Positions 43,021 to 53,088 of a stretch of DNA of 64,000 nt are shown here, in pieces (the first letter of the stretch is position 1; each line of letters opens with the position of its first letter). Where the stretch lies: the NCBI RefSeq assembly GCF_014696825.1, contig NZ_JACJQU010000005.1, positions 62,001 through 126,000 of the forward strand, given 5' to 3'. A model generated the notes under the pieces. The model was not told the DNA's origin. It was given only the letters and a program-made list of their open reading frames with translations, and did not search any database. This stretch comes from Anabaena sphaerica FACHB-251. GTDB lineage: Bacteria > Cyanobacteriota > Cyanobacteriia > Cyanobacteriales > Nostocaceae. Made by a program: the position numbers and the translations under genes.

Positions 43021-44382
43021 ATGACCATGAACCGCCGCTACCACATTACTACCTTCGGTTGCCAAATGAATAAAGCCGACTCAGAGCGCATGGCTGGCAT
43101 ACTAGAAGACATGGGCTTTGAATGGTCAGAAGATCCTAATGATGCAAATGTGATTCTTTATAATACTTGTACAATTCGGGATAATGCCGAACAGAAAGTT
43201 TATTCCTACCTGGGTAGACAGGCAAAACGCAAGCATGAACAACCTGATTTAACTTTAGTCGTTGCTGGTTGTGTCGCTCAACAAGAAGGTGAGGCTTTGT
43301 TGCGTCGTGTGCCAGAATTAGATTTAGTAATGGGTCCGCAACACGCTAATCGCCTCAAAGATTTGCTAGAGTCTGTTTTTGATGGTAATCAAGTTGTTGC
43401 TACGGAAGAAGTACATATTTTAGAAGATATCACCCAACCCCGTCGTGATAGTAAAGTGACAGCTTGGGTAAATGTCATTTATGGCTGTAATGAGCGTTGT
43501 ACTTATTGTGTAGTTCCCAACGTGCGCGGTGTGGAACAGTCTCGCACACCAGAAGCTATTCGCGCGGAAATGGAACTATTGGGAAAACAAGGTTATAAAG
43601 AAGTTACCCTTTTGGGTCAAAATATTGATGCTTACGGACGAGATTTACCAGGTTCAACTCCCGAAGGCCGTCACCTAAACACCTTGACAGATTTACTCTA
43701 TTATGTTCATGATGTGCCTGGGATTGAAAGGCTCAGATTTGCTACTAGCCATCCCCGTTATTTTACAGAACGATTAATTAAAGCCTGTGCGGAATTGCCC
43801 AAGGTGTGCGAACACTTCCATATTCCCTTCCAATCTGGGGATAATGAGCTTCTAAAGGCAATGTCACGGGGTTACACGCACGAAAAATATCGCCGGATTA
43901 TTGATACTATTCGTCGTTATATGCCGGATGCTTCAATTAGCGCAGATGCAATTGTGGGTTTTCCTGGGGAGACAGAGGAACAGTTTGAAAATACTCTGAA
44001 ATTGGTGGATGATATTGGTTTTGATTTGTTGAATACTGCTGCATATTCACCCCGACCGGGTACACCTGCGGCTTTGTGGGATAATCAATTGAGCGAAGAA
44101 GTGAAGAGCGATCGCTTGCAAAGATTAAACCATTTAGTTAACGTTAAAGCAGCAGAGCGATCGCAGCGTTACTTTGGCAGAATTGAAGAAGTGTTAGTTG
44201 AAGAGCAAAACACCAAGGATAAAACTCAGGTGATGGGACGCACAGGCGGAAATCGTCTCACCTTCTTCACAGGCGATATTAACGAACTCAGAGGGCAAAT
44301 AGTCAAGGTGAAAATTACCGAAGTTCGTCCTTTTAGCTTGACTGGTGAACCAGTAGAAGTGCGGGAAGCGGTGACGGTGTGA
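43021..44382 (+). CDS. miaB: tRNA-2-methylthio-N6-dimethylallyladenosine synthase MiaB
   Basis: This 453-residue radical-SAM methylthiotransferase has an N-terminal UPF0004 domain ([16 protein letters not shown], with Cys residues for the second cluster). The radical-SAM motif is [17 protein letters not shown] (C-x3-C-x2-C), and a TRAM domain closes it ([22 protein letters not shown]). It converts i6A37 to ms2i6A37 in tRNAs that read UNN codons. Length and motifs match the family. The gene is followed by STRR tracts before aspS. Confidence 0.97.
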   Translation: MTMNRRYHITTFGCQMNKADSERMAGILEDMGFEWSEDPNDANVILYNTCTIRDNAEQKVYSYLGRQAKRKHEQPDLTLVVAGCVAQQEGEALLRRVPELDLVMGPQHANRLKDLLESVFDGNQVVATEEVHILEDITQPRRDSKVTAWVNVIYGCNERCTYCVVPNVRGVEQSRTPEAIRAEMELLGKQGYKEVTLLGQNIDAYGRDLPGSTPEGRHLNTLTDLLYYVHDVPGIERLRFATSHPRYFTERLIKACAELPKVCEHFHIPFQSGDNELLKAMSRGYTHEKYRRIIDTIRRYMPDASISADAIVGFPGETEEQFENTLKLVDDIGFDLLNTAAYSPRPGTPAALWDNQLSEEVKSDRLQRLNHLVNVKAAERSQRYFGRIEEVLVEEQNTKDKTQVMGRTGGNRLTFFTGDINELRGQIVKVKITEVRPFSLTGEPVEVREAVTV

Positions 44383-44422
44383 GGCGACAGGGAATAGGTG
44401 ACAGGTGACAGTGAAGAAGAAA

Positions 44423-44492
44423 AGGAGCAGGGGAGCAGGGGAGCAGGGGAGCAGGGGAGAATAAATAACCTCCTGACTCCTGACTCCTGACT
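44423..44492. repeat. Short tandem repeats GGGAGCA and GACTCCT
   Basis: Four to five copies of GGGAGCA(GG) are followed by about three of GACTCCT in the miaB-aspS gap. These are further members of the STRR families seen across the window. Confidence 0.9.
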
Positions 44493-44609
44493 TCTAAAAA
44501 GATTGATTTTTCTTGACCCAAAATGATTACAATTAGTGTTGATGCTAGATAATGGGAAAGCCTTGACATTTATTCACCCCTCTAGCCCGAAAAAAAAGAA
44601 CTAATCACT

Positions 44610-46403
44610 ATGCGAACTCACTATTGCGGCGAACTCCGAAAAGAGCATATTGGAGAAACTGTTACCTTTTACGGTTGGGTAGACCGTCGCCGCGATCATG
44701 GGGGCGTGATATTCTTAGATTTACGCGATCGCTCTGGCATAGTCCAAATCGTCAGCGATCCGCAACGCACCCCAGACTCCTACGAACAGGCCAACGCCAT
44801 ACGCAATGAATACGTTGTTAAAATCACAGGTAGAGTCACCCAACGCCCCCCAGAATCCTTAAATTCTCGTATCCCTACTGGTGAAGTAGAAATATACGCA
44901 GATCAAATTGAACTCCTCAACGCTGTCCGCAAACAGTTACCTTTCCAAGTTTCCACCGCAGACACAGAAAACGTGCGGGAAGACTTGCGGTTAAAATATC
45001 GTTATTTAGACTTGAGACGAGAACGCATGACACAAAATATACAGATGCGTCACCAAGTCGTTAAAGCTGTGCGTCGCTACCTGGAAGATAACGAAGGTTT
45101 TATCGAAATTGAAACCCCTATTCTTACCCGTTCCACTCCTGAAGGTGCGAGGGATTATATTCTTCCCAGTCGCGTTAATGAAGGTGAATGGTTTGCTTTA
45201 CCCCAATCACCCCAACTATTTAAGCAAATATTGATGGTATCAGGCATGGATAGATACTATCAACTGGCGCGATGTTTTAGGGATGAAGACTTACGCGCAG
45301 ACAGACAACCGGAGTTTACACAATTAGACATGGAAATGAGTTTCATGTCGGAAAATGAAATTCTTGAACTCAATGAAAAGTTAGTTTGTCACATTTTCAA
45401 AACCGTTAAAGGAATTGATTTACCCCGTCCTTTTCCGCGTCTCACTTACGCTGACGCGATGAATAAATATGGCAGTGATAAGCCAGATACCCGCTACGGT
45501 TTAGAATTAGTTGATGTTTCTGATGTTTTAAAAGATTCTGGTTTCAAAGTTTTTAAAGATGCAATTTCTAACGGTGGAATCGTGAAAATTCTCCCTATTC
45601 CTAACGGTAACGATGCAATTTCTAATGTTCGCATTAAACCAAAAGGTGATATTTTCACACAAGCAGCAGAAGCCGGTGCAAAAGGTTTAGCTTATATTCG
45701 CGTGCGGGAAAATGGCGAAATTGACACCATTGGCGCAATTAAAGATAATTTGACACCAGAACAAAAGCAGGAAATCTTAACCCGCACAGGTGCAAAAGAA
45801 GGTCATTTGTTATTATTTGCAGCTGCTGATACTGGTACTGTAAATAAAACTTTAGATAGAATTCGTCAGTTTGTAGCTAGGGAATTTAATTTAATTCCAC
45901 CAGATAAAATTAACTTACTCTGGATTACAGAATTTCCGATGTTTGAATGGAATGCTGATGAGAAAAGATTAGAAGCATTACATCATCCATTTACAGCACC
46001 CCATCCTGATGATATCAATGATTTGAAAACCGCCCGCTCTCAAGCCTATGATTTGGTGTTTAACGGGTTTGAAGTTGGTGGTGGAAGTCTGCGAATTTAT
46101 AAGCGAGAAATTCAAGAACAGGTGTTTGAAGCTATTGGTTTATCACCAGAAGAAGCACAAAGTAAATTTGGCTTTTTGTTAGAAGCTTTTGAATATGGTA
46201 CACCTCCTCATGGTGGTATTGCTTACGGTGTAGACCGTTTAGTAATGTTGTTAGCTGGAGAAGAATCAATTCGTGATGTAATTGCTTTTCCAAAGACTCA
46301 ACAAGCGCGTTGTTTGTTAACAGATGCACCTTCAAATGTGGACGCGAAGCAGTTGAAAGAACTTCATGTAGCTTCGACTTTTAAACCAAAAGCGAAAGAG
46401 TAA
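44610..46403 (+). CDS. aspS: Aspartyl-tRNA synthetase AspS
   Basis: This 597-residue class II synthetase has an N-terminal OB-fold anticodon-binding domain ([26 protein letters not shown]), then motif 2 ([20 protein letters not shown]), the bacterial GAD insertion (about 290-420) and motif 3 ([13 protein letters not shown]). It charges tRNA-Asp. Because the cell also probably has GatCAB, the enzyme could be the non-discriminating type, but this cannot be decided by eye. A rho-independent terminator follows. Confidence 0.97.
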   Translation: MRTHYCGELRKEHIGETVTFYGWVDRRRDHGGVIFLDLRDRSGIVQIVSDPQRTPDSYEQANAIRNEYVVKITGRVTQRPPESLNSRIPTGEVEIYADQIELLNAVRKQLPFQVSTADTENVREDLRLKYRYLDLRRERMTQNIQMRHQVVKAVRRYLEDNEGFIEIETPILTRSTPEGARDYILPSRVNEGEWFALPQSPQLFKQILMVSGMDRYYQLARCFRDEDLRADRQPEFTQLDMEMSFMSENEILELNEKLVCHIFKTVKGIDLPRPFPRLTYADAMNKYGSDKPDTRYGLELVDVSDVLKDSGFKVFKDAISNGGIVKILPIPNGNDAISNVRIKPKGDIFTQAAEAGAKGLAYIRVRENGEIDTIGAIKDNLTPEQKQEILTRTGAKEGHLLLFAAADTGTVNKTLDRIRQFVAREFNLIPPDKINLLWITEFPMFEWNADEKRLEALHHPFTAPHPDDINDLKTARSQAYDLVFNGFEVGGGSLRIYKREIQEQVFEAIGLSPEEAQSKFGFLLEAFEYGTPPHGGIAYGVDRLVMLLAGEESIRDVIAFPKTQQARCLLTDAPSNVDAKQLKELHVASTFKPKAKE

Positions 46404-46415
46404 GGTTTGATTATT

Positions 46416-46446
46416 CCCTCTGCTTTTTGCAGGGGGTTTATTTTTT
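46416..46446 (+). terminator. Rho-independent terminator of aspS
   Basis: The hairpin CCCTCTGC-TTTTT-GCAGGGGG (one G-T pair) is followed by TTTATTTTTT, 12 bp after the aspS stop codon. The structure is classical. Confidence 0.9.
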
Positions 46447-46520
46447 GGTTGAAAAATAATTTGTTTCGCGCAAAGGTACAAAGGAGCAAAGACGCAAAGG
46501 AAGAATTAAAGATATTTTGA

Positions 46521-47147
46521 TTAATTTTTATTTAAAATCCCTACTAAAATTTTCATTAATATTTCTAAATCTGTGGGAACTCGATATAACATTAAGTCTT
46601 GAGTTATGATTCTTTCATCACGTTGAAAACTACCAAATTGCCAAATATCTCCTGTTGTGACAGCACCATATAATATGGGTTCATCTGTTGATATCCATTC
46701 ATTTACAGCAATTAATTCTACTGCTAGTTGAGTAAACCCTCGTGTTAAATCTGCTTGTTTTGCTTCTACAACTAATACTTGATGTTGAGATTGTAGGTAA
46801 TAATCTAAATCACCTCGTAAAAATTGATTGATTTCTATGGGATATTCAATATTAATTGTTGCTTGAGTAATATGGGCTATTTCTAATAAAATAGGAGCAA
46901 TTAATACTTCTCTACGTGCAGCTTCGCTGGTGAGACTCACTCTTTGAATTGCTTCTTCTAATCTTTCTTTCAAATCAGCTAATCTAGTAATTTGATTATT
47001 AGTTGTTGGTAAATTAATTGTACTTTTGGTTAAGGTTGCTCCTAGTTCTTGTAAAATATCCGCAGGTGCAAATCTTAAATCAAAGTATTTGCGAAATGTG
47101 TATGTTTCACTAGGTTTGAGAATTTGGGGACGATGTGGGTTAGTCAT
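46521..47147 (-). CDS. PD-(D/E)XK nuclease-like protein
   Basis: This 208-residue protein has an acidic then E-x-K signature, RGDLDYYLQS followed by VLVVEAKQADLTRGFTQL, as in PD-(D/E)XK nuclease folds and the N-terminal parts of some type I restriction subunits. No specificity or methylase domain is attached. It is divergent from the mrr-like gene and may be an independent cyanobacterial family gene at the border of the restriction island. Nuclease activity is inferred. Confidence 0.65.
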   Translation of the reverse strand: MTNPHRPQILKPSETYTFRKYFDLRFAPADILQELGATLTKSTINLPTTNNQITRLADLKERLEEAIQRVSLTSEAARREVLIAPILLEIAHITQATINIEYPIEINQFLRGDLDYYLQSQHQVLVVEAKQADLTRGFTQLAVELIAVNEWISTDEPILYGAVTTGDIWQFGSFQRDERIITQDLMLYRVPTDLEILMKILVGILNKN

Positions 47148-47199
47148 AAGTTTGTAAATTATATTGTAGTTTTTCTATCTTCTATATTATAGATTTATT

Positions 47200-47217
47200 T
47201 CACGCAGAGACGCAGAG
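47200..47217 (+). repeat. Left inverted-repeat flank of the restriction island
   Basis: TCACGCAGAGACGCAGAG here matches the reverse complement of 50089-50106 at 17 of 18 bases. A related sequence, CGCAAAGGTACAAAGGAGC, lies at about 46469. These belong to a dispersed cyanobacterial repeat family, and the pair encloses the three restriction genes. Confidence 0.8.
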
Positions 47218-47280
47218 GCGCGGAGGAGAGGGTAAAATATGGTATAAAATTTGATGGCTTAATTTAAGAATTTGCGAAAA

Positions 47281-48198
47281 ATGGCTATTCCTGATTTTCA
47301 ATCTATTATGCTTCCTTTGCTGCAATATGCAGGTGATGGTAAGGAACATTCTTTAAGAGAAGCTATTACATATTTAGCTGATGTGTTTAATTTAAGTGAT
47401 GAGGAAAAAAAGGAATTATTACCCAGTGGACAGCAAGCTGTTTTTGATAATATAGTAGGTTGGACTAGAACTCATTTGAAAAAAGCTGGTTTATTACAAG
47501 ATCCAAAACGCGGGTTTTTTCAAATTACAGAACGAGGAAAGGAAGTATTAAGTCAAAATCCTGCGGAAATTAATCTCAAATTTCTCAATCAATTTCCAGA
47601 GTTTATAGAATTTAAAACCAGTAAAAAAGATAATGATAAATCAGAATCAGAACCAGAAATTATAGAAATATCCGAAACTACACCCCAAGAATCTATAGAA
47701 TTTGGTTATCAAAAAATTAGAAAAGAATTAGAGTTAGAATTATTGAACCGTGTTAAAAGTTGTTCACCTGATTTTTTTGAACGGTTGGTAGTCGATTTAT
47801 TAGTAAAAATGGGTTACGGTGGTTCAAGACGTGACGCAGGGAGAGCAATTGGTAAAGGTGGAGATGGGGGAATTGATGGGATAATTAAAGAAAATAAATT
47901 AGGTTTAGATATTGTTTATATTCAAGCTAAACGATGGGATAATACAGTTGTTGGTAGACCAGAAATTCAAAAATTTGTCGGCGCTTTACATGGACAACGA
48001 GCGAGAAAAGGTGTTTTTATAACTACTTCTAAATTTTCTCAAGACGCTAGAGAATATGTATCTATAATAGATAGTAAGATTGTTTTAATAGATGGACAAG
48101 AATTAGCTCAATTAATGATTGATAATCATGTCGGTGTATCAACTGTCTCTATTTACGAAATCAAAAAAATAGATTCAGACTATTTTACAGATGAGTAA
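47281..48198 (+). CDS. Mrr-like restriction endonuclease
   Basis: This protein has 305 residues from the ATG at 47281. A TTG three codons upstream is less likely. The N-terminal winged-helix domain (MAIPDFQSIMLPLLQYA, LLPSGQQAVFDNIVGWTRTHLKKAGL) is that of Mrr. The C-terminal catalytic domain has GDGGIDGIIKE and VYIQAKRW (D...QxK form) and then HGQRARKGVFITTSKFS. Mrr proteins cut DNA at modified sites. This gene is immediately before an m5C methyltransferase gene, so it may use the methylation state as a cue or cut foreign modified DNA. Confidence 0.93.
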   Translation: MAIPDFQSIMLPLLQYAGDGKEHSLREAITYLADVFNLSDEEKKELLPSGQQAVFDNIVGWTRTHLKKAGLLQDPKRGFFQITERGKEVLSQNPAEINLKFLNQFPEFIEFKTSKKDNDKSESEPEIIEISETTPQESIEFGYQKIRKELELELLNRVKSCSPDFFERLVVDLLVKMGYGGSRRDAGRAIGKGGDGGIDGIIKENKLGLDIVYIQAKRWDNTVVGRPEIQKFVGALHGQRARKGVFITTSKFSQDAREYVSIIDSKIVLIDGQELAQLMIDNHVGVSTVSIYEIKKIDSDYFTDE

Positions 48199-48223
48199 AC
48201 CTATCTTTTAAACTTAACTATAC

Positions 48224-49396
48224 ATGAAAACAAACAACCTACAAGCTGTAGAATTATTTGCTGGTATCGGTGGTTTTCGCTTGGGTTTGCAAAATGCAAA
48301 TATTGAAACTATCTGGGCTAATGATATCAATGAACTAAGTTATCAAGTTTATGAAAGTAACTTTGGGAAGAATTCAATAGTTTTAGGAGATATCAACAAA
48401 ATTCCTATATCAGATATACCTAATCATGATATTTTAACTGCTGGTTTTCCTTGTCAGCCATTTAGCCCTGCTGGTAAAAAACTTGGTGTGAGAGATAGCG
48501 TTAGAGGAACTTTATTTGAACGCATTGTAGAAATTATAGATGAGAAACAACCTAAATATTTTTTCTTGGAAAATGTCAAAAGACTTTTAACAATGGAAAA
48601 TGGCTATCATTTCCGAGTTATTTTAAATGCACTATCTGAATTAGATTATTTGATTGAATGGAGAATTATTAGCCCCATCAGTTTTGGTATACCTCAAAAT
48701 AGAGACAGGATTTTTATTTTTGGTACTAAGTTAAATTCAACAAATATAACTTCTCATTTGTTAGAAAGTACATCTGTTTTTTTAACTAAACCAGATGTGA
48801 TTGATTTAGAAGAGATAGAACTATTAGTAGACAAGTATATGATACCTATAGTTGTCAATAAAGGTAAAAATTATAACTGGGGAATGGCTTATAAAAATCA
48901 AATGTTAACTCTAAATCTTCCAGCTTTACCGGATATTAAACCTAGACAGAAACTAAAAGATATTCTTCAAGATGAAGCAATGGTAGATGCTCAGTTTGAT
49001 TTTACTATTGACACTTTAGAACGGATTAAAAAAAGTAAGTTTGTAAATCGTTATTGTCATGGTGTGGAATTATTATATAATCAAGATGGAGGTTCAAGAC
49101 TAGGTTATACAATATTCGGAATTAATGGAATTGCATCAACCTTAACTGCTTCTACATCAAGACATTATGAACGTTATCAAGTAGGTGATAAATTTCGGCG
49201 TTTAACTAATGTTGAATATGCCAGATTGATGGGTTTTCCTGATGATTGGTGTCGAGTAGCAAGAATTTACGATCAATATGCTTTATATGGTAATGCAATT
49301 GTTCCTGTTTGTGTAGAATGGGTATGTCAAAGAATTGGTAAAATAAATATTGAGTTTACTAAATCTAATTGGCAGCAATTAAGTTTGGCAATTTGA
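48224..49396 (+). CDS. DNA (cytosine-5-)-methyltransferase
   Basis: This 390-residue protein has the m5C-MTase motifs in order: I (ELFAGIGGFRLGLQ), IV with catalytic Cys77 (GFPCQPFSPAG), VI (ENV, 116-118), VIII (QNRDRIFIFG), a variable target-recognition region of about 150 residues, and IX-X (RRLTNVEYARLMGFP, YALYGNAIVPV). It methylates cytosines at a specific sequence that cannot be read from the protein. It lies 26 bp after the mrr-like gene and 7 bp before a putative endonuclease gene, so all three form one transcript. Confidence 0.96.
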   Translation: MKTNNLQAVELFAGIGGFRLGLQNANIETIWANDINELSYQVYESNFGKNSIVLGDINKIPISDIPNHDILTAGFPCQPFSPAGKKLGVRDSVRGTLFERIVEIIDEKQPKYFFLENVKRLLTMENGYHFRVILNALSELDYLIEWRIISPISFGIPQNRDRIFIFGTKLNSTNITSHLLESTSVFLTKPDVIDLEEIELLVDKYMIPIVVNKGKNYNWGMAYKNQMLTLNLPALPDIKPRQKLKDILQDEAMVDAQFDFTIDTLERIKKSKFVNRYCHGVELLYNQDGGSRLGYTIFGINGIASTLTASTSRHYERYQVGDKFRRLTNVEYARLMGFPDDWCRVARIYDQYALYGNAIVPVCVEWVCQRIGKINIEFTKSNWQQLSLAI

Positions 49397-49403
49397 ATAA
49401 ACA

Positions 49404-50063
49404 ATGGAATTACTAACTTTAGAATCTTTGAAAACTGCTGCACGTCATTTTTGTTTAGAACTAAGTGCAACACCAATCCATAATTTGTATGGGGTTACAG
49501 ATGGAAAAGCAGTAGGAACTTATGTTGAATCTGCTTTTAATCAATATTTATCTACAAGGTACGAATACACCCTTGGTAGTGCTGCATTAGGAATTGATTT
49601 TCCTGGACTAGAAGTTGATTTAAAAGTAACATCAATTAAACAACCTCAATCTTCTTGTCCATTTAAAAATGCCAGTCAAAAAGTCTATGGTTTAGGATAT
49701 AATTTGTTAATATTTGCATACGAAAAAATTGATGATCATAGTTCTCGTAATGCTAATTTAAAATTCCAGAATGTTGTTTTTGTAGATAAGGAACGCACTG
49801 GAGATTATCAAACAAGCTACGGTATCAGAGAAATTTTACGCCGCAATGGAAATAAAGATGATGTGATAGCTTTTTTAGAAGAACGCAATTTTCCTTTAGA
49901 TGAAATCGGCCGTGAAGCACTAGCAGAAAGAATTTTGCAACAACCACCAGAAATTGGCTACCTGACAATTTCCAATGCTTTACAATGGCGATTACAATAT
50001 AGTAGGGTTATTCAAGTTGCCACAACAGCAACAACAGCAGGTGTAGAAAATCTATTAGTGTAA
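49404..50063 (+). CDS. Putative type II restriction endonuclease
   Basis: This 219-residue protein has no exact family assigned by eye. It contains GIDFPGLEVDLKVTS with Asp65, Asp72 and Lys74, the spacing of a PD-(D/E)XK active site. Its place directly after the m5C-methyltransferase gene (7-bp gap, same strand) makes it the likely cognate endonuclease. The specificity is unknown. Confidence 0.75.
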   Translation: MELLTLESLKTAARHFCLELSATPIHNLYGVTDGKAVGTYVESAFNQYLSTRYEYTLGSAALGIDFPGLEVDLKVTSIKQPQSSCPFKNASQKVYGLGYNLLIFAYEKIDDHSSRNANLKFQNVVFVDKERTGDYQTSYGIREILRRNGNKDDVIAFLEERNFPLDEIGREALAERILQQPPEIGYLTISNALQWRLQYSRVIQVATTATTAGVENLLV

Positions 50064-50088
50064 AAACATCAAAAACCTCAATCTTCCT

Positions 50089-50106
50089 CTCTGCGCCTCT
50101 GCGTGA
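50089..50106 (-). repeat. Right inverted-repeat flank of the restriction island
   Basis: CTCTGCGCCTCTGCGTGA is the inverted partner of 47200-47217. It lies 25 bp after the endonuclease stop codon. Confidence 0.8.
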
Positions 50107-50120
50107 GATATTCTTATATC

Positions 50121-50150
50121 AAAAAACAGGGGAAAATCAAAAATCCCCTG
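50121..50150 (-). terminator. Terminator of aroA
   Basis: CAGGGGA (50127-50133) and TCCCCTG (50144-50150) form a perfect 7-bp stem. On the minus strand it is followed by a T-run (A-run 50121-50126 on plus), 7 bp after the aroA stop codon. Confidence 0.85.
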
Positions 50151-50156
50151 GTATAT

Positions 50157-51506
50157 TTATCGACAAACTTCTACCAAAGTATTAGTAAAATTAGGATAAG
50201 AAATAGCCGCAGCTTCCGCACGGTGAATAGTCGTAGTACCACTAGCATTGAGAGCAGCGATCGCTAAACTCATACCTATTCTATGATCTGTATGACTGTC
50301 TACCTCAGCACCCACCAAAGTCGTCCCACCAGTAATTTCCATCCCATCGGGTAATTCGGTAATTTTAGCACCCATTTTATTGAGTTGTTGCGCCATCACG
50401 GTAATGCGATCGCTCTCTTTAACTCGCAACTCCGCCGCATCTCTAATAATTGTTGTCCCTTCTGCAAAAGTTGCAGCTACCGCCAAAATGGGAATTTCAT
50501 CAATTAATCTAGGTATAATATCCCCAGCAATAGTGCAGCTTTTTAACCTACTAGAACGCACCCGCAAATCTGCGACCGGTTCCCCAGCAACTTCCCGCTG
50601 ATTTTCTAGCTGGATATCTGCACCCATCATTTCTAAGGCTTCTAAAATTCCCGTGCGGGTAGGGTTTACACCGACATTTTCCACCACCAACTCAGAACCA
50701 GGAATAATAGAACCTGCAACTAACCAAAAAGCCGCAGAACTGATATCACCGGGAACAACCACCTTTTGTCCATATAATTTCGCATTCCCCGTCACGGTAA
50801 CGCTGTTAGTCTCCGGGTCTATACTTAATTCTGCCCCAAAAGCCCTTAACATCCGTTCACTGTGATCTCGTGATAAAGCAGGTTCACTGACAGTAGTTTT
50901 ACCGTCAGTGTTTAAACCAGCCAACAAAATACAGGATTTTACCTGCGCCGAAGCAATGGGAGAATGATAATGAATCGGTTTAAGAGCTTGTCCTTGAATC
51001 GCTAAAGGTGCTAAGGTGTTACCTTTGCGTCCCCAGATTTCTGCGGACATTTGTTGTAAAGGTTTGACAACGCGGGACATGGGACGCGATCGCAAAGAGT
51101 CATCACCTGTCACCGTAAAAAACCGCCCAGGATGGGAAGCTAACAGCCCTAACATCAATCTGATGGTTGTACCAGAGTTACCCGCGTTCAATACATCCAC
51201 AGGTTCTTGAAAGTTCCCTAAACCAATACCTTTAACCCGCACCAACTCTGTATTTAATTCCGAAATTTCCGCACCTAGCGCCCGGAAACAGTGAGCAGTG
51301 CTGCGGGGATCTTCTCCTAAAAGCAGTCCTTGAATCTCAGTTTCACCTTCAGCGATCGCACCCAACATTAAAGCCCGATGGGAAATAGATTTATCCCCAG
51401 GAACGCGGATGCGACCTTGCAAAGACAGTCCAGCGGGAGGACGCTGAATAATTAAGTTATGAGAAGCGTTTTCTTGAGTTTTTAAAGTTATAACAGCAGC
51501 CGACAT
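50157..51506 (-). CDS. aroA: 3-Phosphoshikimate 1-carboxyvinyltransferase (EPSP synthase) AroA
   Basis: This 449-residue enzyme of the shikimate pathway joins PEP to shikimate-3-phosphate. Motifs are [49 protein letters not shown] and [10 protein letters not shown]. The wording [10 protein letters not shown] and RPMSRV is that of class II EPSP synthases, a class known for lower glyphosate sensitivity than the E. coli enzyme. The first 25 residues are an extension. A terminator follows, and the gene is transcribed alone. Confidence 0.96.
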   Translation of the reverse strand: MSAAVITLKTQENASHNLIIQRPPAGLSLQGRIRVPGDKSISHRALMLGAIAEGETEIQGLLLGEDPRSTAHCFRALGAEISELNTELVRVKGIGLGNFQEPVDVLNAGNSGTTIRLMLGLLASHPGRFFTVTGDDSLRSRPMSRVVKPLQQMSAEIWGRKGNTLAPLAIQGQALKPIHYHSPIASAQVKSCILLAGLNTDGKTTVSEPALSRDHSERMLRAFGAELSIDPETNSVTVTGNAKLYGQKVVVPGDISSAAFWLVAGSIIPGSELVVENVGVNPTRTGILEALEMMGADIQLENQREVAGEPVADLRVRSSRLKSCTIAGDIIPRLIDEIPILAVAATFAEGTTIIRDAAELRVKESDRITVMAQQLNKMGAKITELPDGMEITGGTTLVGAEVDSHTDHRIGMSLAIAALNASGTTTIHRAEAAAISYPNFTNTLVEVCR

Positions 51507-51621
51507 TAGGATACACTAGCTTTTGAATATAATAAAAATCTCTCAGTGACTTCTGATGCTGCCACTGGTGAATTTCTCCCTAGTATCCTATCGCTTTTTG
51601 TTATCCAATAGTTACCTTTTT

Positions 51622-51762
51622 AGGACTTACGCAAGAACTAGCTGAAACTCTTATTCCTAGCATACGGGAACGCCTACTCCTCGATCACGGCGAACGTGTC
51701 CTTTGCTGTATGCCTCCCGCTACCGTAAGGGATGCGTTTTTTCATAATTTTGCTTAAGTCCT
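51622..51762. mobile_element. MITE-like element with AGGACTTA terminal repeats
   Basis: The left end AGGACTTACGCAA (51622-51634) and right end TTGCTTAAGTCCT (51750-51762) are inverted repeats matching at 12 of 13 bases. The 141-bp interior has no gene and includes CGGGAACGCCTACTCCTC. AGGACTTACGCA-type ends are common in cyanobacterial insertion sequences, so it could be mobilised by a transposase elsewhere. No transposase is encoded here. Confidence 0.7.
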
Positions 51763-51825
51763 GCTTTTGCATAAGTTAGAGGATGTTTTAAAAGTTTTGA
51801 ATGTATAAATAAACCCCTCTCCAAA

Positions 51826-51848
51826 CCTCTCCCCGACGCGGGGAGAGG
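51826..51848. repeat. Hairpin repeat CCTCTCCCC / GGGGAGAGG
   Basis: Perfect 9-bp arms enclose GACGC. It is part of a dispersed cyanobacterial repeat, and the following 50 bp with TTCCCT / AGGGAA arms belong to the same element. Confidence 0.75.
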
Positions 51849-51965
51849 CTTTGAAACCCCCATTCCCTCGTAGGGAAGGGGGGAAGGGGGGTTAGGTTGC
51901 TGAAGATTATTGGTTTCATCTAATACTTTTCAAACAACCTCTTAGGTCAAAATAACAGAACCGAA

Positions 51966-51993
51966 GTAGGGGTAATTCATGAATTACCCCTAC
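51966..51993. repeat. Perfect 28-bp palindrome
   Basis: The halves GTAGGGGTAATTCA (51966-51979) and TGAATTACCCCTAC (51980-51993) are exact reverse complements with no spacer. It is flanked by GCAAGAATCAGG, so it may be a second MITE-like fragment or a regulator site. Confidence 0.9.
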
Positions 51994-52490
51994 GCAAGAA
52001 TCAGGTTTTGAGTTCAATCTTGCGTAATTCCTATAAATATAAAACACTCAGGATATAAATCCTATAGCTTCCAGACTTCTTTGAGAGGTCTGGGATTTGA
52101 TTGACTATTATGTTTATTTATACCAATTAACTTACTGACCAATTGTGTGTCCCCTGGCACTTAATAAAACTTCCGCACAATTAAAGTATAAAGTGTAATA
52201 TCATGGATCATTGCTACAAGAATAATTTCATTATTTTGAGGTTAGATTCTGAGAGTCTTGAGAAAAATATTCACAAGTAGTTACTACATAGTGATTATTG
52301 CCAGAAACCGCAACATTTTTGTTGTTTAGCCTTAATTCGTACCTTTTTGCATCCTATTTATCTATATTAACAAATCAGTAGATTCGGTTAATATTAAGCA
52401 GGTTTTACTATCTAGTTGCTTAAACTCAGTTTTTAGATCACCTAGTGTTCATTTAATTTTATTCAACCGCTTCTAGCACTTATCGCTCCC

Positions 52491-53003
52491 ATGCTCACTC
52501 ATCATCGCAAACCTGTTTGTTTATCAATTATTTCTACAGACTTGCCAGTTTGGTCTGTTGTGGAAACTGCTGGAACATTGTATCAAAAAGATACTGACCG
52601 ATTTCATTTACTATTGACTGCACCACCTTTAATTACTTGTGAAGTAGGAAGTTTAATCAGTCCAGAAGATCCATCTCCTCAAACTCAAAAAAATGTTGAC
52701 ATCCCCACTAGTCCCAGAATTTTGTGGTTGGAAATTTCACCTTACCGAGTAACTATGACTATGCAAGGTAACACTCAAGTGAGTTACCGCCATTTCTGGG
52801 AACAAGGAGTTTATGGGGTTACTCGTTATTGGTTACCCAATGAATCATTGCAACAACACAAGCCAATCCGTTTACGTAATTTTACTAATAGTTTGAATCT
52901 CAGCGGACAAAATTTACCCGAACATTTGCGACTTGACTATGAATTGTGGTCAGAAAAGGTACAATTGGGACGCTATATACTAAATTTGGAAATCGACCAC
53001 TGA
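52491..53003 (+). CDS. Hypothetical protein
   Basis: This 170-residue soluble protein has no recognised domain. It contains SIISTDLPVWSVVETAGTLYQ, ILWLEISPYRVTMTMQG and HFWEQGVYGVTRYWLP, with no signal peptide and no membrane segment. The composition looks like that of a real gene. It is separated from its neighbours by repeat-rich DNA, with a 980-bp upstream gap, so it is likely monocistronic. Confidence 0.75.
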   Translation: MLTHHRKPVCLSIISTDLPVWSVVETAGTLYQKDTDRFHLLLTAPPLITCEVGSLISPEDPSPQTQKNVDIPTSPRILWLEISPYRVTMTMQGNTQVSYRHFWEQGVYGVTRYWLPNESLQQHKPIRLRNFTNSLNLSGQNLPEHLRLDYELWSEKVQLGRYILNLEIDH

Positions 53004-53024
53004 TAATTAGTCGTCAGTTGTAGA

Positions 53025-53076
53025 GACGTTCCGGCGGAACGTCTGTACTTATCATGCGGAACGTCTGTACTTATCA
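53025..53076. repeat. GACGTTCCG hairpin and direct repeat
   Basis: GACGTTCCG (53025-53033) and CGGAACGTC (53035-53043) form a perfect 9-bp stem. The 20-mer CGGAACGTCTGTACTTATCA occurs twice, at 53035-53054 and 53057-53076. This is a known type of dispersed cyanobacterial repeat and lies between convergent genes. Confidence 0.85.
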
Positions 53077-53088
53077 GTGGTTCACGAT

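Larger units (their letters stand above)
51507..52490. other. Gene-free repeat-rich region
   Basis: This 984-bp stretch has no credible coding sequence. It holds a MITE-like element (51622-51762), a hairpin repeat (51826-51848), a perfect palindrome (51966-51993) and, at about 51855-51897, GGGAAGGGG-rich dispersed repeat sequence. The rest is AT-rich and bears the promoter of the gene at 52491. Confidence 0.7.
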
